Assembly (NCBI GenBank): GCA_029817715.1
Contig: JARUPY010000605.1
Span: forward strand, 3,968,001-4,032,000
DNA: 64,000 bases
From: Melastoma dodecandrum
Taxonomy: Eukaryota; Streptophyta; Magnoliopsida; Myrtales; Melastomataceae
Direction: 5' to 3'
This document shows, piece after piece, positions 22,960 to 34,752 of this stretch. The position numbers and the translations under genes are program-made. The notes beneath the pieces are model-generated. The model did no database searches and was not told the DNA's origin. It saw only the letters and a list, made by a program, of their open reading frames with translations. How positions within the stretch are numbered: the stretch's first letter is position 1; each line of letters begins with the position of its first letter.

Positions 22960-23400
22960 GTTCGAATTTCAGTGTGTTAATAATCAAATTTTTGTTGCAT
23001 CGAGCTCAATCCCTGCGAAACATCAATTTTGAAATAAAAAACTGGGAAAGATAGTTTTGTTCTTTTTTCAGGAAGATGTGGCCAAAATAACCTGTCAAAC
23101 ACGTTTATGGGTTCCCTACATGTATTGACGTCGTCAAACATAGCATTATAAGTTTTATGACATTTGATCTTGTTATGCATCTTTAAGTTTATGAGTAAAG
23201 ACTTCTTTCTTTATATTATTGGTGTGATTTATTATTTGTTATCATGTATGCATACATACTAGATTTCTTGCCAGCATCACCCGTCGTGCCGCATGATTGC
23301 ATTTGAAAGGGTGATGATCGGCTCTGATACCACTTATTACGGGCTTTACTGGGAGAACCCAACCCAAAAACTAGCTCAAGGGTTGGGAGTGCCCATTGGC
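22960..23400. other. Intergenic sequence, no gene seen
   Basis: AT-rich until about 23230, then a stretch containing GGCTCTGATACCACTT and CCCATATATAGCCC that looks like part of a dispersed plant repeat. No element ends could be fixed. Confidence 0.35.
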
Positions 23401-23410
23401 CCATATATAG

Positions 23411-23442
23411 CCCACATCAGTATCCCATACCACTGATGTGGG
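23411..23442. repeat. Perfect 11-bp inverted repeat, ACTGATGTGGG type
   Basis: CCCACATCAGT and ACTGATGTGGG face each other across a 10-bp loop. This arrangement is seen at the ends of short dispersed plant repeats, but no second copy was found in the window. Confidence 0.55.
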
Positions 23443-23469
23443 ACTATTTCCACGTATCATAATTTTCTG

Positions 23470-23863
23470 GAAACTAGAGTCAATTAGCTTGAACGGAAGC
23501 TTACACGGATTGCTTCCGCAAACTGGTCAAGCAAATTAGTGATCAAGGCAAGAACTTGTTCCTTCGTGGAGTATTGGAACCCGAGAAAGAGATCGTTCTA
23601 CCCGATGTTGAAAGTGTATAGAGCCTTGGAGAAATCTTGTGGCCGCGGAAGAGTTCCTGAGATAAACTAACAATATTATTCCATGAACCGATATCCATAA
23701 TAGTAATTGGAAGCAATATTCGTACAGATATTCATTGCTCCCATGCTGGAGTTTGAGTCCCGAAAAAGTTGTAAATGGCCGAGAAGTCGCATCTCCTGTA
23801 GCCGTCGCTGCGAACTCCATTAGCCAAGTAAAGTGTCAGGCACAAGCTAACGAAACATCTTCC
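23470..23863 (-). pseudogene. GDSL esterase/lipase pseudogene fragment
   Basis: On the - strand, a signal-peptide-like stretch (CFVSLCLTLYLANGV) leads into CDFSAIYNF. The active-site block follows one frame over as GDSNSSMGAMN (about 23760-23720), so one extra base breaks the frame at the key motif. Further on is the middle block TLPRPQDFSKALYTFNIG-stop-NDL..GFQYSTKEQVLALITNLLDQFAEAIRV (about 23660-23480) with an in-frame TAG where family members usually have Q. The rest of the ~380-residue enzyme is missing. Its place beside the KLCR/CMU gene fits the GDSL gene I recall as At3g27950. Confidence 0.75.
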
Positions 23864-24289
23864 TGCACTCACGATGATGCTTCAAAGAGTGTGTTTCACA
23901 GGCTCGGAAGACATCCTAAAAGTACGAATGGCTGAAAATAAAAGGGGCGGCGAGTACAGCTCGTGGGAGCCAAGCCAAACAAGACAAATGTTGGTGCGAT
24001 TAGATTGAGATCAATTTCCGACAGCAACATCGGACATCGGATGGAGATTCCAACAACAGCACGGGAATGAGTATTCACACACCTATGCAGACTCAAACCT
24101 TTTGAGAAAATCATTCGTGTGCAGTTCATTGAAGCATGCTTGTCGACGGCTGAGTAGAAAAGAGCATCTGAGTTGGGACTGCACTGTGATCCTCATTGAT
24201 TATGCTAAGTGGGGATTCAAGGAAGGCCAAGACCATCAAAAGGCTGACGCAAACAGTTCATCCTTGCATCCTCAAATTCCTCTTAACCT

Positions 24290-24691
24290 TGTGCGCCTGC
24301 GAATTAGCCTCAACTTGATGGACCACTGCACGAACATATAACGCTAGAAGTCCAAGATGGGCAGAAACATCAACAGCAAGTGCATTATGAAGGGATAGAG
24401 TTCATCTGCAACTGGTGCAACAAAATTGACTGGGGAGTCCATCAATGCAATAAGGCACAAACAGCAACAGGAAAGGATACCTCAGAGCCTCCAACGGAGG
24501 AGCCCGACCCCGGCAGCTGGAAGGAGGTCGCTTCCAAAAAAGAAAATCAATTCAAAATTTCAAAAAACCCGAACACAACAGAGATGGACAGAAGAGGCAA
24601 AGCAGATAGTGGAAAGGAGATGATGACTAAGGAGGTTATCCTAACAGCACGGGAAGACCAAGGCCAACGCACAAAACTCAAGAGGAAATGA
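24290..24691 (+). pseudogene. LINE ORF1 (zinc-knuckle protein) remnant
   Basis: The translation reads LVRLRISLNLMDHC, then after a frame change QVHYEGIEFICNWCNKIDWGVHQCNK, a C-x2-C-x7-H-x3-C zinc knuckle as in plant L1 ORF1 proteins. A charged tail (EPDPGSWKEVASKKE...) follows. Everything upstream of the knuckle is disrupted. Confidence 0.7.
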
Positions 24692-25909
24692 GAGAAGAGG
24701 AACTCACCCCAATCAGGACACCGTACAGAGCAGAGGCAAAGTAGAGCACGAAAATTGGGAAGGTCAAAAGAGCAATAGTTCAAACAACTTCCAAAATGTA
24801 TCAAAGAAGGGATACCGACAGGAAGAGCAGCAAAGTCTAGCAGAAAACTGGAAGCCAAATGAGGAAAAAGGAAACAAAAAGGATAAAAAAACCCAGAGCA
24901 GAGAGGTAAAAAGGACTGCTAGGAGATACCAAATGTCCCCCCAGAAGACAATGGCACAAGGGAACCATATATTGCAAAAGAAAAAGAAAAAGGCAAAAGA
25001 GACAAGCCAGGAGGATAGAGAAAGCATTGGAAAGCAACCTGACAGTGCAACCCCCCATGAAGAAGAGACAAAAAGGAACAATCACCCCTCTCATTAAGAA
25101 CTAGTCAGAGACAAGAGCAAGCAATGGACAATCAGACCGATTTCCTAGATCATGCAGTAACGGTAAAAAATCAGGAAAACCCCAAAACACCCTACACTCA
25201 GTCACCCTGCCAAATGAAATAGAAATAAAACATAAGGGGAAAAGCCAGAATCAAAGCTGCGAAAAAACAGAGGACGAGACCCAAAGAGCCAAGGATGTCA
25301 CTTCAGGCCAACTCAGGGGATATCATGAGGCACAGGCAACCTCACCTTGCAAGATTAGCATGGGTTCGAGACAAGAAGGAAAGGACCCGCACATCAATAA
25401 GGACTCTGGAAGCTTTACTAAGCATCCCACTCCGGATCAAGTAGTCAATCGCATACTAGACGGGAGAACATCATAGCCAACTCCAAGACGAAATCAGGGG
25501 ATGGAACCACTTCCTGATAGTCGAGGAACACTGTTGGATGCCACTTTCCCCGCCTAACTGCTCCAGTGCACCGCCACCATAGAGAATTCGAAGAATTCTG
25601 GACCCCCCCCCCCACCCAATGTTTTGGCAGCAAGAAAGGGGTTCTGACTCAGACCTTACAAGTTTCATTATAGAAGAGGAGGCCTGACACACCTCTGCAT
25701 GACTCCACTACTGGTCTGCACGCGGAAGCCCCGCTGATAGTGGTTATATCCCCACCACCCCTCGACTGTTGCTTGAAAATATTTAGGCAGTCGAGGAGAC
25801 TAACAGGTTATCCGGAGGTCATGGAGCTGAACCCAATAGCATGGGAAAGGAGGAGTGAAGTATGGAATCGGAAACAATGGCAAGTACCTTCCCATCTTAT
25901 TATCCTCAA

Positions 25910-28900
25910 ATGAAGTTTCTAACTTGGAATAGCATCGTACTGCGAACCCAAGTTTCTTAAGGCATTTTTGGGACCTATATCATCAGCACAAACTAGTAAT
26001 AGCTGTGATCACGGAAACTAGAGTGGCTGGAGAAAATGCTGCGTCAATCATCAGGAGGCTGCCATTCAACCGCTCAATTTGCACTAATTCAATTGGATTC
26101 AGTGGACTGTGGATCCTCTGGGACACTACACTACTGGATATCTATGAGCTAGCCAACACGGAGCAAGAAATCCATGCCGAGGTTAGGACATCACCTATCC
26201 AATCCTGGCTACTTTGTGCTATATATGCTAGTCCTAGGTCAAGAGAAAGAGAATTTTTATGGTGAAATTGTAGAACTATAGCAGACAACATTAGTCATCT
26301 GTGGCTAATGGTTGGGGATTTTAATAGCATTGTAGATGGAACATAAAAAAATAGGTAGCAATAACGTATCATTAGCACAAACTCGAAGTCTAGCAGCCTG
26401 TCTAGACCACTGCTCTATGATAGACCTAGGATTTCATGGCCCATGGAAGAATATCTCAACGCTTGGATAGGGTTGTGGCAAATATAGAATGGCTAAGCCT
26501 TCACCCAGAAGCAAATGTTAAGCATCTCTCTAGATGTCACTTAGACCACAGGCCAATTCTACTAGAGATGCAAAAAGAAAAAGGATCATATCTGCAAAGG
26601 CCAATCAGATTCCAGACTGTATAACTGCTACATGAAGACCTGAAAACAATAGTACAAACAGCTTGGCTAGAGGGAGATAACGAATATGGCCGAGAAAAGG
26701 GAATATTTCAGGAAATAATTCAAATTTGGAATAAGGAAGCTTTTGGAAACATTGTGCATAGAAAAAGGAGGCTACAAAACAGACTACAAGGGATACAATC
26801 CTACCTGGAGAATAGGGATTCATAATACCTAAAACAATTGGAAAATGAGCTCATAAATGATTACAACAACATTCTAATAGAAGAGGAACAATTATGGTTC
26901 ATGAAATCCCGAGTCAATTGGACAGTGGAAGGAGAGAGAAACATTAAGTTCTTCCATGCCATGACAATTGCCAGAAGAAGAGCCAACAAGATACTAGGAC
27001 TAAAAATAAACAACAACTAGGTAGAAGACCCAGAGGAGCTAGGGCGGCACATTCGATCGTCCTTCCTCGACAGATATTCGACCGCCTGGACAGAGGAGCA
27101 AACAATAGAAGCCTTAAAACCCCCCATCCCAGGCATACCAGCAATAAACCCGACGACGCACATCTATCTGGATAGGACATGTGATGAAGCCAAACTAAAA
27201 AAGGCCTTCTTCTTACTAAACCCAACAAAAACCCTAGGCCAGATGGATTACACCTTATCTTCTTCTTGAAATTATGGGACACCATTAAGAAGTCGATACT
27301 AGCCATAGTAAGGGAAGCATTTAGCACTAAAAAACTACCTGCAGACCTGAGAGACACTTCCATTGTACTCGTACCTAAAGGAAACAACCCATAAAAAATG
27401 GAACAATTCAGACGTGTATCACCATGCAACACGACGGACAAGATCATTTAAAAAAATACTAGTACATAGGCTGAGACCCATCATGTGCGAGCTAATCTCC
27501 CAATTCCATAGTAGTTTTCTACTAGGGAAGAGAACAAACAACAATTACATCATAGCCCAGAAAATATTACACTCATTCAGCAACAGAACAGGGAAGAATT
27601 GCTACCTAGCAATAAAGATGGATATGAGCAAAACATTTGACCAACTAGAGTGGAGATTCATAGTGAAAATCCTGCAATTATACTTTTCCCGACGGGGCTA
27701 GTGAGTCTAATCTCCTCCTGCATCTCAAGCCCTACTCATAACATCCTGTCCAATGGGAGTAATCTGGAGCCTATTAAACCAACAAGAGGGATCATGCAAG
27801 GTGATCCTTTATCACCCTATCTCTTCATCCTATGCCTTGAGTTTCTGGGCTACATAATTGAGCAAGACTACAACAAAGGTAAATGGAAAAAGGTGACAGC
27901 TAGCAGAGGAGGGCCAACCTTCTCACATATATTCTTCGCAGATGACCTCCTACTATTTGGAGATGCAACGATTCAGAATGGTAAAGCAATCAAAAGAGAA
28001 CTGGACAAGCTCTGCAAACTATCGGGACATGAAATTAACCCAAGAAAGAGTCGCATCATACTATCAGAAAATGTCAATAAGAATAAAGCTAGGAGGATGG
28101 CAAAGGAGACAGGGTTCAAAATCACAAATGACATGAGGACCTACTTAGGCTTCCCTCTATTGGCAGGATCGCAAAGGAAAACCCCATTGACACAACCATA
28201 GACAAGATTCAGAAAAAGCTGGCAGGATGGAAAACAAAGATATTGAGCAACGCAGCCAGAGTAGTGGTCATAAAATTTGTGGTGGAAGCTATCTCGGCAT
28301 ACCAAATGTCATGCTTAAGCTGGCCGAATAGGGCACTAGAGGAAATAGACAGAATCAATAGGAATTTCCTATGGGGTACCTCAAATGAGAAGAAAAAGAT
28401 TCACCTAATTAATTAGAACCAAGTAAAAAAGAGGAAACAAGGAGGACTAGATCTATTCAAAGCCAATGACTGAGTAATCTGAACTGGAGACTGTCAAAAG
28501 AGCATTACAGCCAATCGTGTAAGGTTGTCCACATGGCCAGCAACTAGAGAAAAGAAAGCAAGGCTCAAATATATACAAAGCACTTAAAGTTGGAGGAGAC
28601 CTCATGATTGAGGGAAGAAGATTTTTTGTTAAGAATGGAAAAGACATAAGCTTTTGGGAAGATGATTAGTTAGGATGCGGGAATTTAAGAGCTATGATTA
28701 CAGGACCTCTAAACAAGGAAGATGCGTTCAAGAAAGTGGCTGATTACTACAATGACGACGGATGGACTAAAATGGGAGCGACTAACTTGCTGCCCTGCAA
28801 AACATGGTATCATATCACAAGCATGACCCTGAGCAGAAGCGACGCAGCTGGTGACAAACTGGCATGGAAATCATTTGCCAATGGTGAGTTTACACTGACT

Positions 28901-29939
28901 TCAACCTACGGCCTAACACATAAAAAAAGGGAAATATCCAGATGTAGATCTACAATGGATATGGAAGCTGCCAGTTTGCCTAAAGAAAAAATCTTTATCT
29001 GGCAAAGTTGGTTCAACATAGTACCAACAAGGGATCTACTCAAGGACAGAAACATCATCCAAGATAGCATTTGTCCAGTATGCGAATGGGAACAAGAAAC
29101 GATACTGCACACCTTAAGAGATTGCCCAATAGCACAAGCTTCATGGCAACTCTTCCAAGCACCGAGCGTTGCTGCTGTCTACTCCTCAGCACCCATCCAA
29201 CAGTGGCTCAAAGGAAACCTAAAGGTCACTCTAAAGCATCGTTGCACACATATAAAGGAATCCAATGGAACATACTATTCACATCTATCATTTGGCAACT
29301 ATGGACACAACGGAACAACATTGCTTTTGGCAAGCCAGACAAGAACAACGATACACATACTCAGATTATGCAAAAAGTAGCTGACTACAAGCATATCTGG
29401 GGAACAAGAGACATAAAGCTGACCAAACCACATTAGACACCCTAAATAGCTAGCTGGTATTTTGGAAGGCTGATGCGAATCTACCCTACACCCTAAATAC
29501 AGACGCAACAATTAGAGCAAATGACCTAAGTCTGGGACTAGAAGGAGTGATAAAAAACCAGAGTGGATGCTAGATTGGAGGATACTGTGACAGGAGCCCA
29601 AATATGAATAGCAGCATGCTTGTAGAAACCACGGCTCTATGCAAGGGCCAACACTTAGCTACAAACTTAGAAATCAAGCAGCTGGCCATCCAAACAGACG
29701 CTATTATGTTATCTAAGCTCCTAAATGGAGAAGAACCACCACACCCTCTAATTGCACCTATTTTGAATGAGTGCAGGTCGCTATTGCGTAAACTCGAGGA
29801 ATTTGCAGTATCACCACACGTTGGGAGGGGACATAACAAGGTTGCGGATAAGATGGCCAAGGAAGCACTTAACCGGGAGGAGATTCCTACCACTTTTGTA
29901 TTTTCCCCGGACTTTATTTTGGACACTCTACATGGGTAG
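25910..29939 (+). pseudogene. LINE ORF2: endonuclease, reverse transcriptase, RNase H (broken)
   Basis: The start MKFLTWN (25910) is the usual beginning of plant L1 endonucleases and is soon interrupted by stops. Recognisable blocks are ITETRVAGENA (endonuclease), MVGDFNSIVDG (about 26310-26340), the RT core with IMQGDPLSPYLFILCLE (about 27790-27845) and the active-site FFADDLLLFG (about 27930-27960), then the zf-RVT-like CPVCEWEQETILHTLRDCPIA (29071-29133) and an RNase H end with GHNKVADKMAKEAL (about 29830-29871). RT frames shift at about 27650 and stops occur throughout, so no full protein is made. Confidence 0.85.
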
Positions 29940-32900
29940 ATCCCATGTGCTAGGACTTCTGTAACCTAAACTCAAACGTCTATTCTAATGGTACCTTCCT
30001 TACCAAAAAAAACTTGTATACGGTTCCAACAAGATTATGGTATCACTGGCATGAATCGAGTGTGTAAAAGAAATACTGTTGCTTGATTGTGTATGATCTA
30101 CAATTGCTGATATATGGGAACCTTGTGCAGCTGCCGTGAACTCCACGAGGTGTTCACGTTGGAGCATGGGAGGATGATCGTCGGAAGCCGCTTGCTCTCC
30201 TCCAAATGAGGAAAATCGATTGTGTAGTGCAGCCCACGGCTCTCATGCCTGGACAACGTGCTGCTCACTACCAACTTCGCACAGCAAAACAAGTTCCTCA
30301 TCTCGCAGACCTCGAGAGCTACCATCGTTGGCTCCCACCCTTGCCTGAAGAGGAACTTCTCCCACCTGTCTTCCAACTCAGCGATCTCCCTCTCCGCGCA
30401 TTCCAATCTTGTCGTTGACCGAACGATTCCCACATATTCCCACATCACAGACTGTAAATCCTTCCTGACTTGTCTAGTTAAGCTCAAAACGTCAGACATG
30501 ATCCTGTCCTTGAGCGGAGAGGGCATGACCGGTCGAGCCCACTGGCTCGGATTGCAAGCACTTAGGTCGGATTGTGTCATGTGCTCTATTGAAGGTTGAA
30601 CCGCTCGTCGAGCAAAGACTAAGGCTTCAAGTAAAGAATTGCTTGCAAGTCTATTGGCTCCATGCAACCCTGTGCAGGCAACTTCTCCAGCCACGTACAA
30701 ACCTCTGACGTTTGTTTCACCTTGGAGTCCTGCCCGAACTCCCCCACATATATAGTGAGCGGCAGGAACTACCGGAATCGGCTGTTGGGTTATATCAAGG
30801 CCATAGTTGAGGCATTCGGCAGCAATATTTGGGAAATGGGAAAGTATGTCCTCCCTCGGCTTGTGGCTAATATGGAGCAGCACATAACTTTCGTTACTCT
30901 GTTTGAGCTGATCATCAATGCTTCTCGCAACAACATCACGAGGGTCAAGCTCTGCTCTTTCATCATACATGGGCATGAACCTCTCCCCAGATAAATTGTA
31001 GAGGATGCCTCCATCACCTCGAACAGCTTCTGTGATGAGGAAAGCGTTTTCACGAGGCTTCGTCGACTTGATGGGCAGGCCTTCATCAGCCAAAGCAGTC
31101 GGATGAAATTGTACGAACCTGACATGACAAGACAAAAACAAATATTAGCATTCCAAAACATCAGAACTTTGGCCCTGAGAAACGAAAGGCGGCGCCATAA
31201 GATGACGAGAACAAATATTGCTTGAGTAAAATCATTACTCCATATTTGAGACAACAGCCTCAGCTCGATGAGCCATCGCAACACCATCTCCTGTGGCGAC
31301 CTGCATAGCATGTTGAAAATTATATAATCAAAACAGAAAGTGAAGGCTCCAGAACCAGAATCCCAATTAGGAAAATCAAATAAAAGCCAGATTCAACATC
31401 TATTTACCACGCAGAAACACTAAAAAATAAAAAATACATCAACAAATGCAAATTCTCTGTCAATAACGCTCCAATAGATCGAACAACTGATCTAGCTCAC
31501 CTGTATAGAAGAAAATGGTTATGACAATTACATGACCATCCAGCATGTGTGCATGTATGATCGCATCTCTCGTAATCTTCACTTTACCAAACTCATGGAA
31601 TACAATCTAACATTACAACGGGAGTGAAAATGCAGTTGCTTGTTATGATCAGTTACAAACAGCACCAGATGGTGACTTCCGACTTGAAAGTGATGACCAA
31701 TTCGATATGTATCAACAAGTTAAAAATTTCACCACCTGGGTCAATCAAATTGATCGTTTAATGAGGCTACTAGAACCATCAAGGTGAGTTTATGCATAAA
31801 AAGGATCTGATTAGGTATGGAGCATCAGACAGCATGACTCCCAGGTAACCTCAACAAATTGGTGCAAACAGAATAAGAATGCCAGACAGTTTTCTTCTTG
31901 AAACCATTCTCTATAGAAAATTAATATTCACTTTATGGGGACTAGTAAATTGACCATGAAAGAAGAAGTATGGACTAAGTACCAGAGGATTTGTCGTTGT
32001 TGGATAGATATGTCCAGCACCACCTGATGCCAGTAAGGTCACTTTTGAAATGAAGCGCACAACCTGGAGAAAAGATTAAACAGTTCATGTGAGCTGATAA
32101 TGTTCAATATCACAAAGAATGACCCTCTATATTTCTCAACCTGTTGTGTTTCGGTGTTGAGAGTGTCTACTCCATGACAAACTGTGCCTTCATCATCCTG
32201 CCAGCCGCAAAACTAGTGTAGTTAGCTGTTCCTCATTGGTTTAGTTTTGATTTATGGCCAAATTGATAGAACCAGAGATTTTTTAAAAAAATTTTTAAAT
32301 AGAATAAACAAATATTTTAAGCTCAAACCCTTACATAGCTTGTTTGGTTCGCGGAATGGAATTGAGAATGGAATCGATTTTGTCAAGGAACAATTCCTTC
32401 CGCGATTCCTTCCCATAACAAAATCGATTCCACTCACGTTTCCATTAAGTGAACCAATACTCAAAGTAAGACTAGCGAAGTGAAGACACAAATTCTGTCT
32501 GAAGGGAGCAAGGGAACAAGAGCAAGACAGAACCTCAGAGGTCAGCAAGTCGACTGCAAAATGGTGTTCGAAAACAGAAATGTTCGGATCATTTTTCACA
32601 GCTTCAAGCAAAGCCCTCTCGATCTCCCTTCCAGTCATATCAGCAGCATGAACAATTCGGTGATGTGAGTGTCCGCCTTCCCTAGCCAGGTGCAGGTTTC
32701 CATCCTCTCCATGATCAAACGACGCCCCCATAGCAATCAGCTCTCTAATTCTGTCAGGTCCTTCAGTACAGACGACCTCGGAATCAAACAAATATCAGAT
32801 CACTTTAATCCAAGTGTCATACATGCCAAATCATGATTAGGAAAAAAACATCCTCTCATCATATCAACCAGGAGCCGAATTCTGAATCCATTGTAGTAGC

Positions 32901-33580
32901 TAATGTCGAGGTTCATCCAAATCCACCATTCAGCACTCTTTTATTGCGATGTTTTAAATGACTAACAACCAATGCAACCAAAGGAAGATGCAAAGTAAGA
33001 CAGCCAATCAGACTTCCATGAGATAGAAAAAAAGACTAATTTTCGAGGCATTGGAACGGTGTAAAAACCATAACTTGGCTAGAGCACGCTTACCCTCACG
33101 GTCTCCTCATCACACAGATAAGCTCCGGCCACAATAGTATCCCGCATGTGACTCTCCACGGAATCCGAAGAACAGAGCACAGCACTAACGCCACCTTGTG
33201 CATAGTTTGTATTGCTCTCATGAGGTTCGGCTTTGGTGATAACAGCCATGGATCCATGCTTGGCCACTTCGAGCGCATATCGCAGGCCGGCCACCCCACT
33301 CCCAATGACAGCGAAATCAAAGAAGCTTGCCTGACCATCTTCAGTGCCACATTTTACGACCACCCCATTCGGCCTCCAGTTCTCATAAGTATTACAATGC
33401 GAGTAAATAACCGGCTTCACTCGCAACGACTTAGATATCCCAAGCGACCTGGAAAAATCAAAGCAAGAGAAACCCAGAACAGAAAGCCGAATCAAGCTGG
33501 ACGCTTTCGCAGACAAATCATACCCCTGTCCAGTACCCCAACGAAGCAAATTCCACAAGAAACGCCCGGCTTCACTTCAA

Positions 33581-33585
33581 GAAAC
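33581..33585. other. Target-site duplication, left copy (GAAAC)
   Basis: GAAAC sits immediately before TGTTCGCG of the left LTR and recurs at 47122-47126. Confidence 0.92.
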
Positions 33586-34553
33586 TGTTCGCGTACAGAA
33601 CGGATCACGTCGGAAATATTTGGCAAAGGACTCACAGGAATTGGATTGTGGTCGCCAGTAAGAAGATGCACAATTTTATTCAAAAACAGAATGCAAGTCT
33701 TACAATCTTGACGAATTATGAACAGGAGCTTACAGCCATAAAAAATGAAAAGGGGGCGAGTGGTGACAACGATGTGGAATCCTGTGACGACGGAGAACTT
33801 GTGACGAAGGCCTTGGAAGCTCGCTCCGTCGGTGGCGGTCGCTGGCGGGAAGCTGTAACGAAGGCCCTACGAGCTCACTCCGTCGGTGGTGTCGCTGGCG
33901 GGGGTTGACGGAAAGGCCCTACGAGCTCACTCTGTCGGTGGAAAGGGAATTGACCTATAAACCGGGTCAAGGTATCTAATTCCTAAGGTTGACGAACAAA
34001 CTCCAGAGCTTTGGCTGTGTATGGTCATGTCTTGTCTTGAAAAATTCCTCTGCTATTTATAGAGGAATTGTACGTGTTTAACACGTAACAGATAGATCGT
34101 GTTGCAGATCGTGTTGTAGATCGTGATCCCTAATATCGTGGGAGTGTCTCAACAACCTCCTTGATCTATGAGATCACGTTCCTATTATGATCAGTTACGA
34201 TCCTTAACAAATGTGATTGAAAATAAATTTATTCCAACCTTGTCGACTTGACTGTACGGACTACGACCGACTTGGCCGACTTATCCAGAATTCCGTCGAC
34301 TTGACCCTACTAGTAGACTTAGCTACTGTTGAGTCATCTTGGTTGACTTTGATTACCATATTCCTTCGTCGTGAGTCGACCTAGTCGACTCCGTTCATAA
34401 GTCGACCTAGTCGACTTCGTCATAAGTCGACCTAGTCGACTTCGTCATGGGTCGACCTAGACGGCTGTGTCTTGGGCCGATTCGGAGTGTGACTTGAGTG
34501 ATTGCTGGGTTTCTGTTCTAAGCCCAGGCCCAAAATTATTTGCCATGTCAACA
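33586..34553 (-). repeat. 3' LTR of the Tat-type element
   Basis: Starts TGTTCGCG and ends GTCAACA on the + strand, 968 bp, with terminal TGTT/AACA inverted ends. A TATA box CTATAAATAG reads on the - strand at 34053-34062. The U3 part holds a 25-bp minisatellite built on GTCGACCTAGTCGAC (about 34370-34465), with one more unit than in the right LTR. Confidence 0.93.
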
Positions 34554-34566
34554 TAAGCCCCCTTTT
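34554..34566 (-). promoter_or_regulatory. Polypurine tract of the Tat-type element
   Basis: On the - strand AAAAGGGGGCTTA abuts the 3' LTR, where the plus-strand DNA primer is expected. Confidence 0.8.
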
Positions 34567-34606
34567 ATGCTGGGTTGACTATGCCGACTCAGCAGAAATC
34601 ATACCC

Positions 34607-34614
34607 TATATAAA
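34607..34614 (+). promoter_or_regulatory. TATA box of the antisense PMD gene
   Basis: TATATAAA lies 139 bp upstream of the ATG at 34753, inside the element's internal region and outside the LTR, on the strand opposite to gag-pol. It suggests a dedicated promoter for the antisense gene. Confidence 0.6.
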
Positions 34615-34752
34615 GGAGAGTCATCGTCCTTTTCCCGCACTTTTCTTCCTTGCTCAACACTTCTCCATCTTCCCCAAGAGACCAGAAACCCTCGTTTCCC
34701 AGAAAACTTACCCTTCGTCTCCCTTGCCAAAACTCCTCCGATCCTAAAAAAG

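Larger units (their letters stand above)
24290..30013 (+). mobile_element. L1-type LINE (non-LTR retrotransposon), broken
   Basis: The order is nucleic-acid-binding ORF1, endonuclease, reverse transcriptase, zinc-binding block, RNase H and a short A-tract (about 30006-30013), which is that of plant L1 elements. The 5' edge is uncertain: recognisable ORF1 starts near 24290 but the element may begin near 24000. Target duplications could not be identified. The A-tract lies 84 bp beyond the aspartate oxidase stop codon, tail to tail with that gene. Confidence 0.85.

Noticed and set aside
33148..33711. 187-codon + strand frame across AO exon 1 and the left LTR
   Set aside because: It spans the retrotransposon junction and lies antisense to clearly conserved AO coding sequence.
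34370..34465. CRISPR-like array of GTCGACCTAGTCGAC repeats
   Set aside because: The units are contiguous with no unique spacers, the source is a plant nuclear genome, and the array lies in an LTR: it is a minisatellite.
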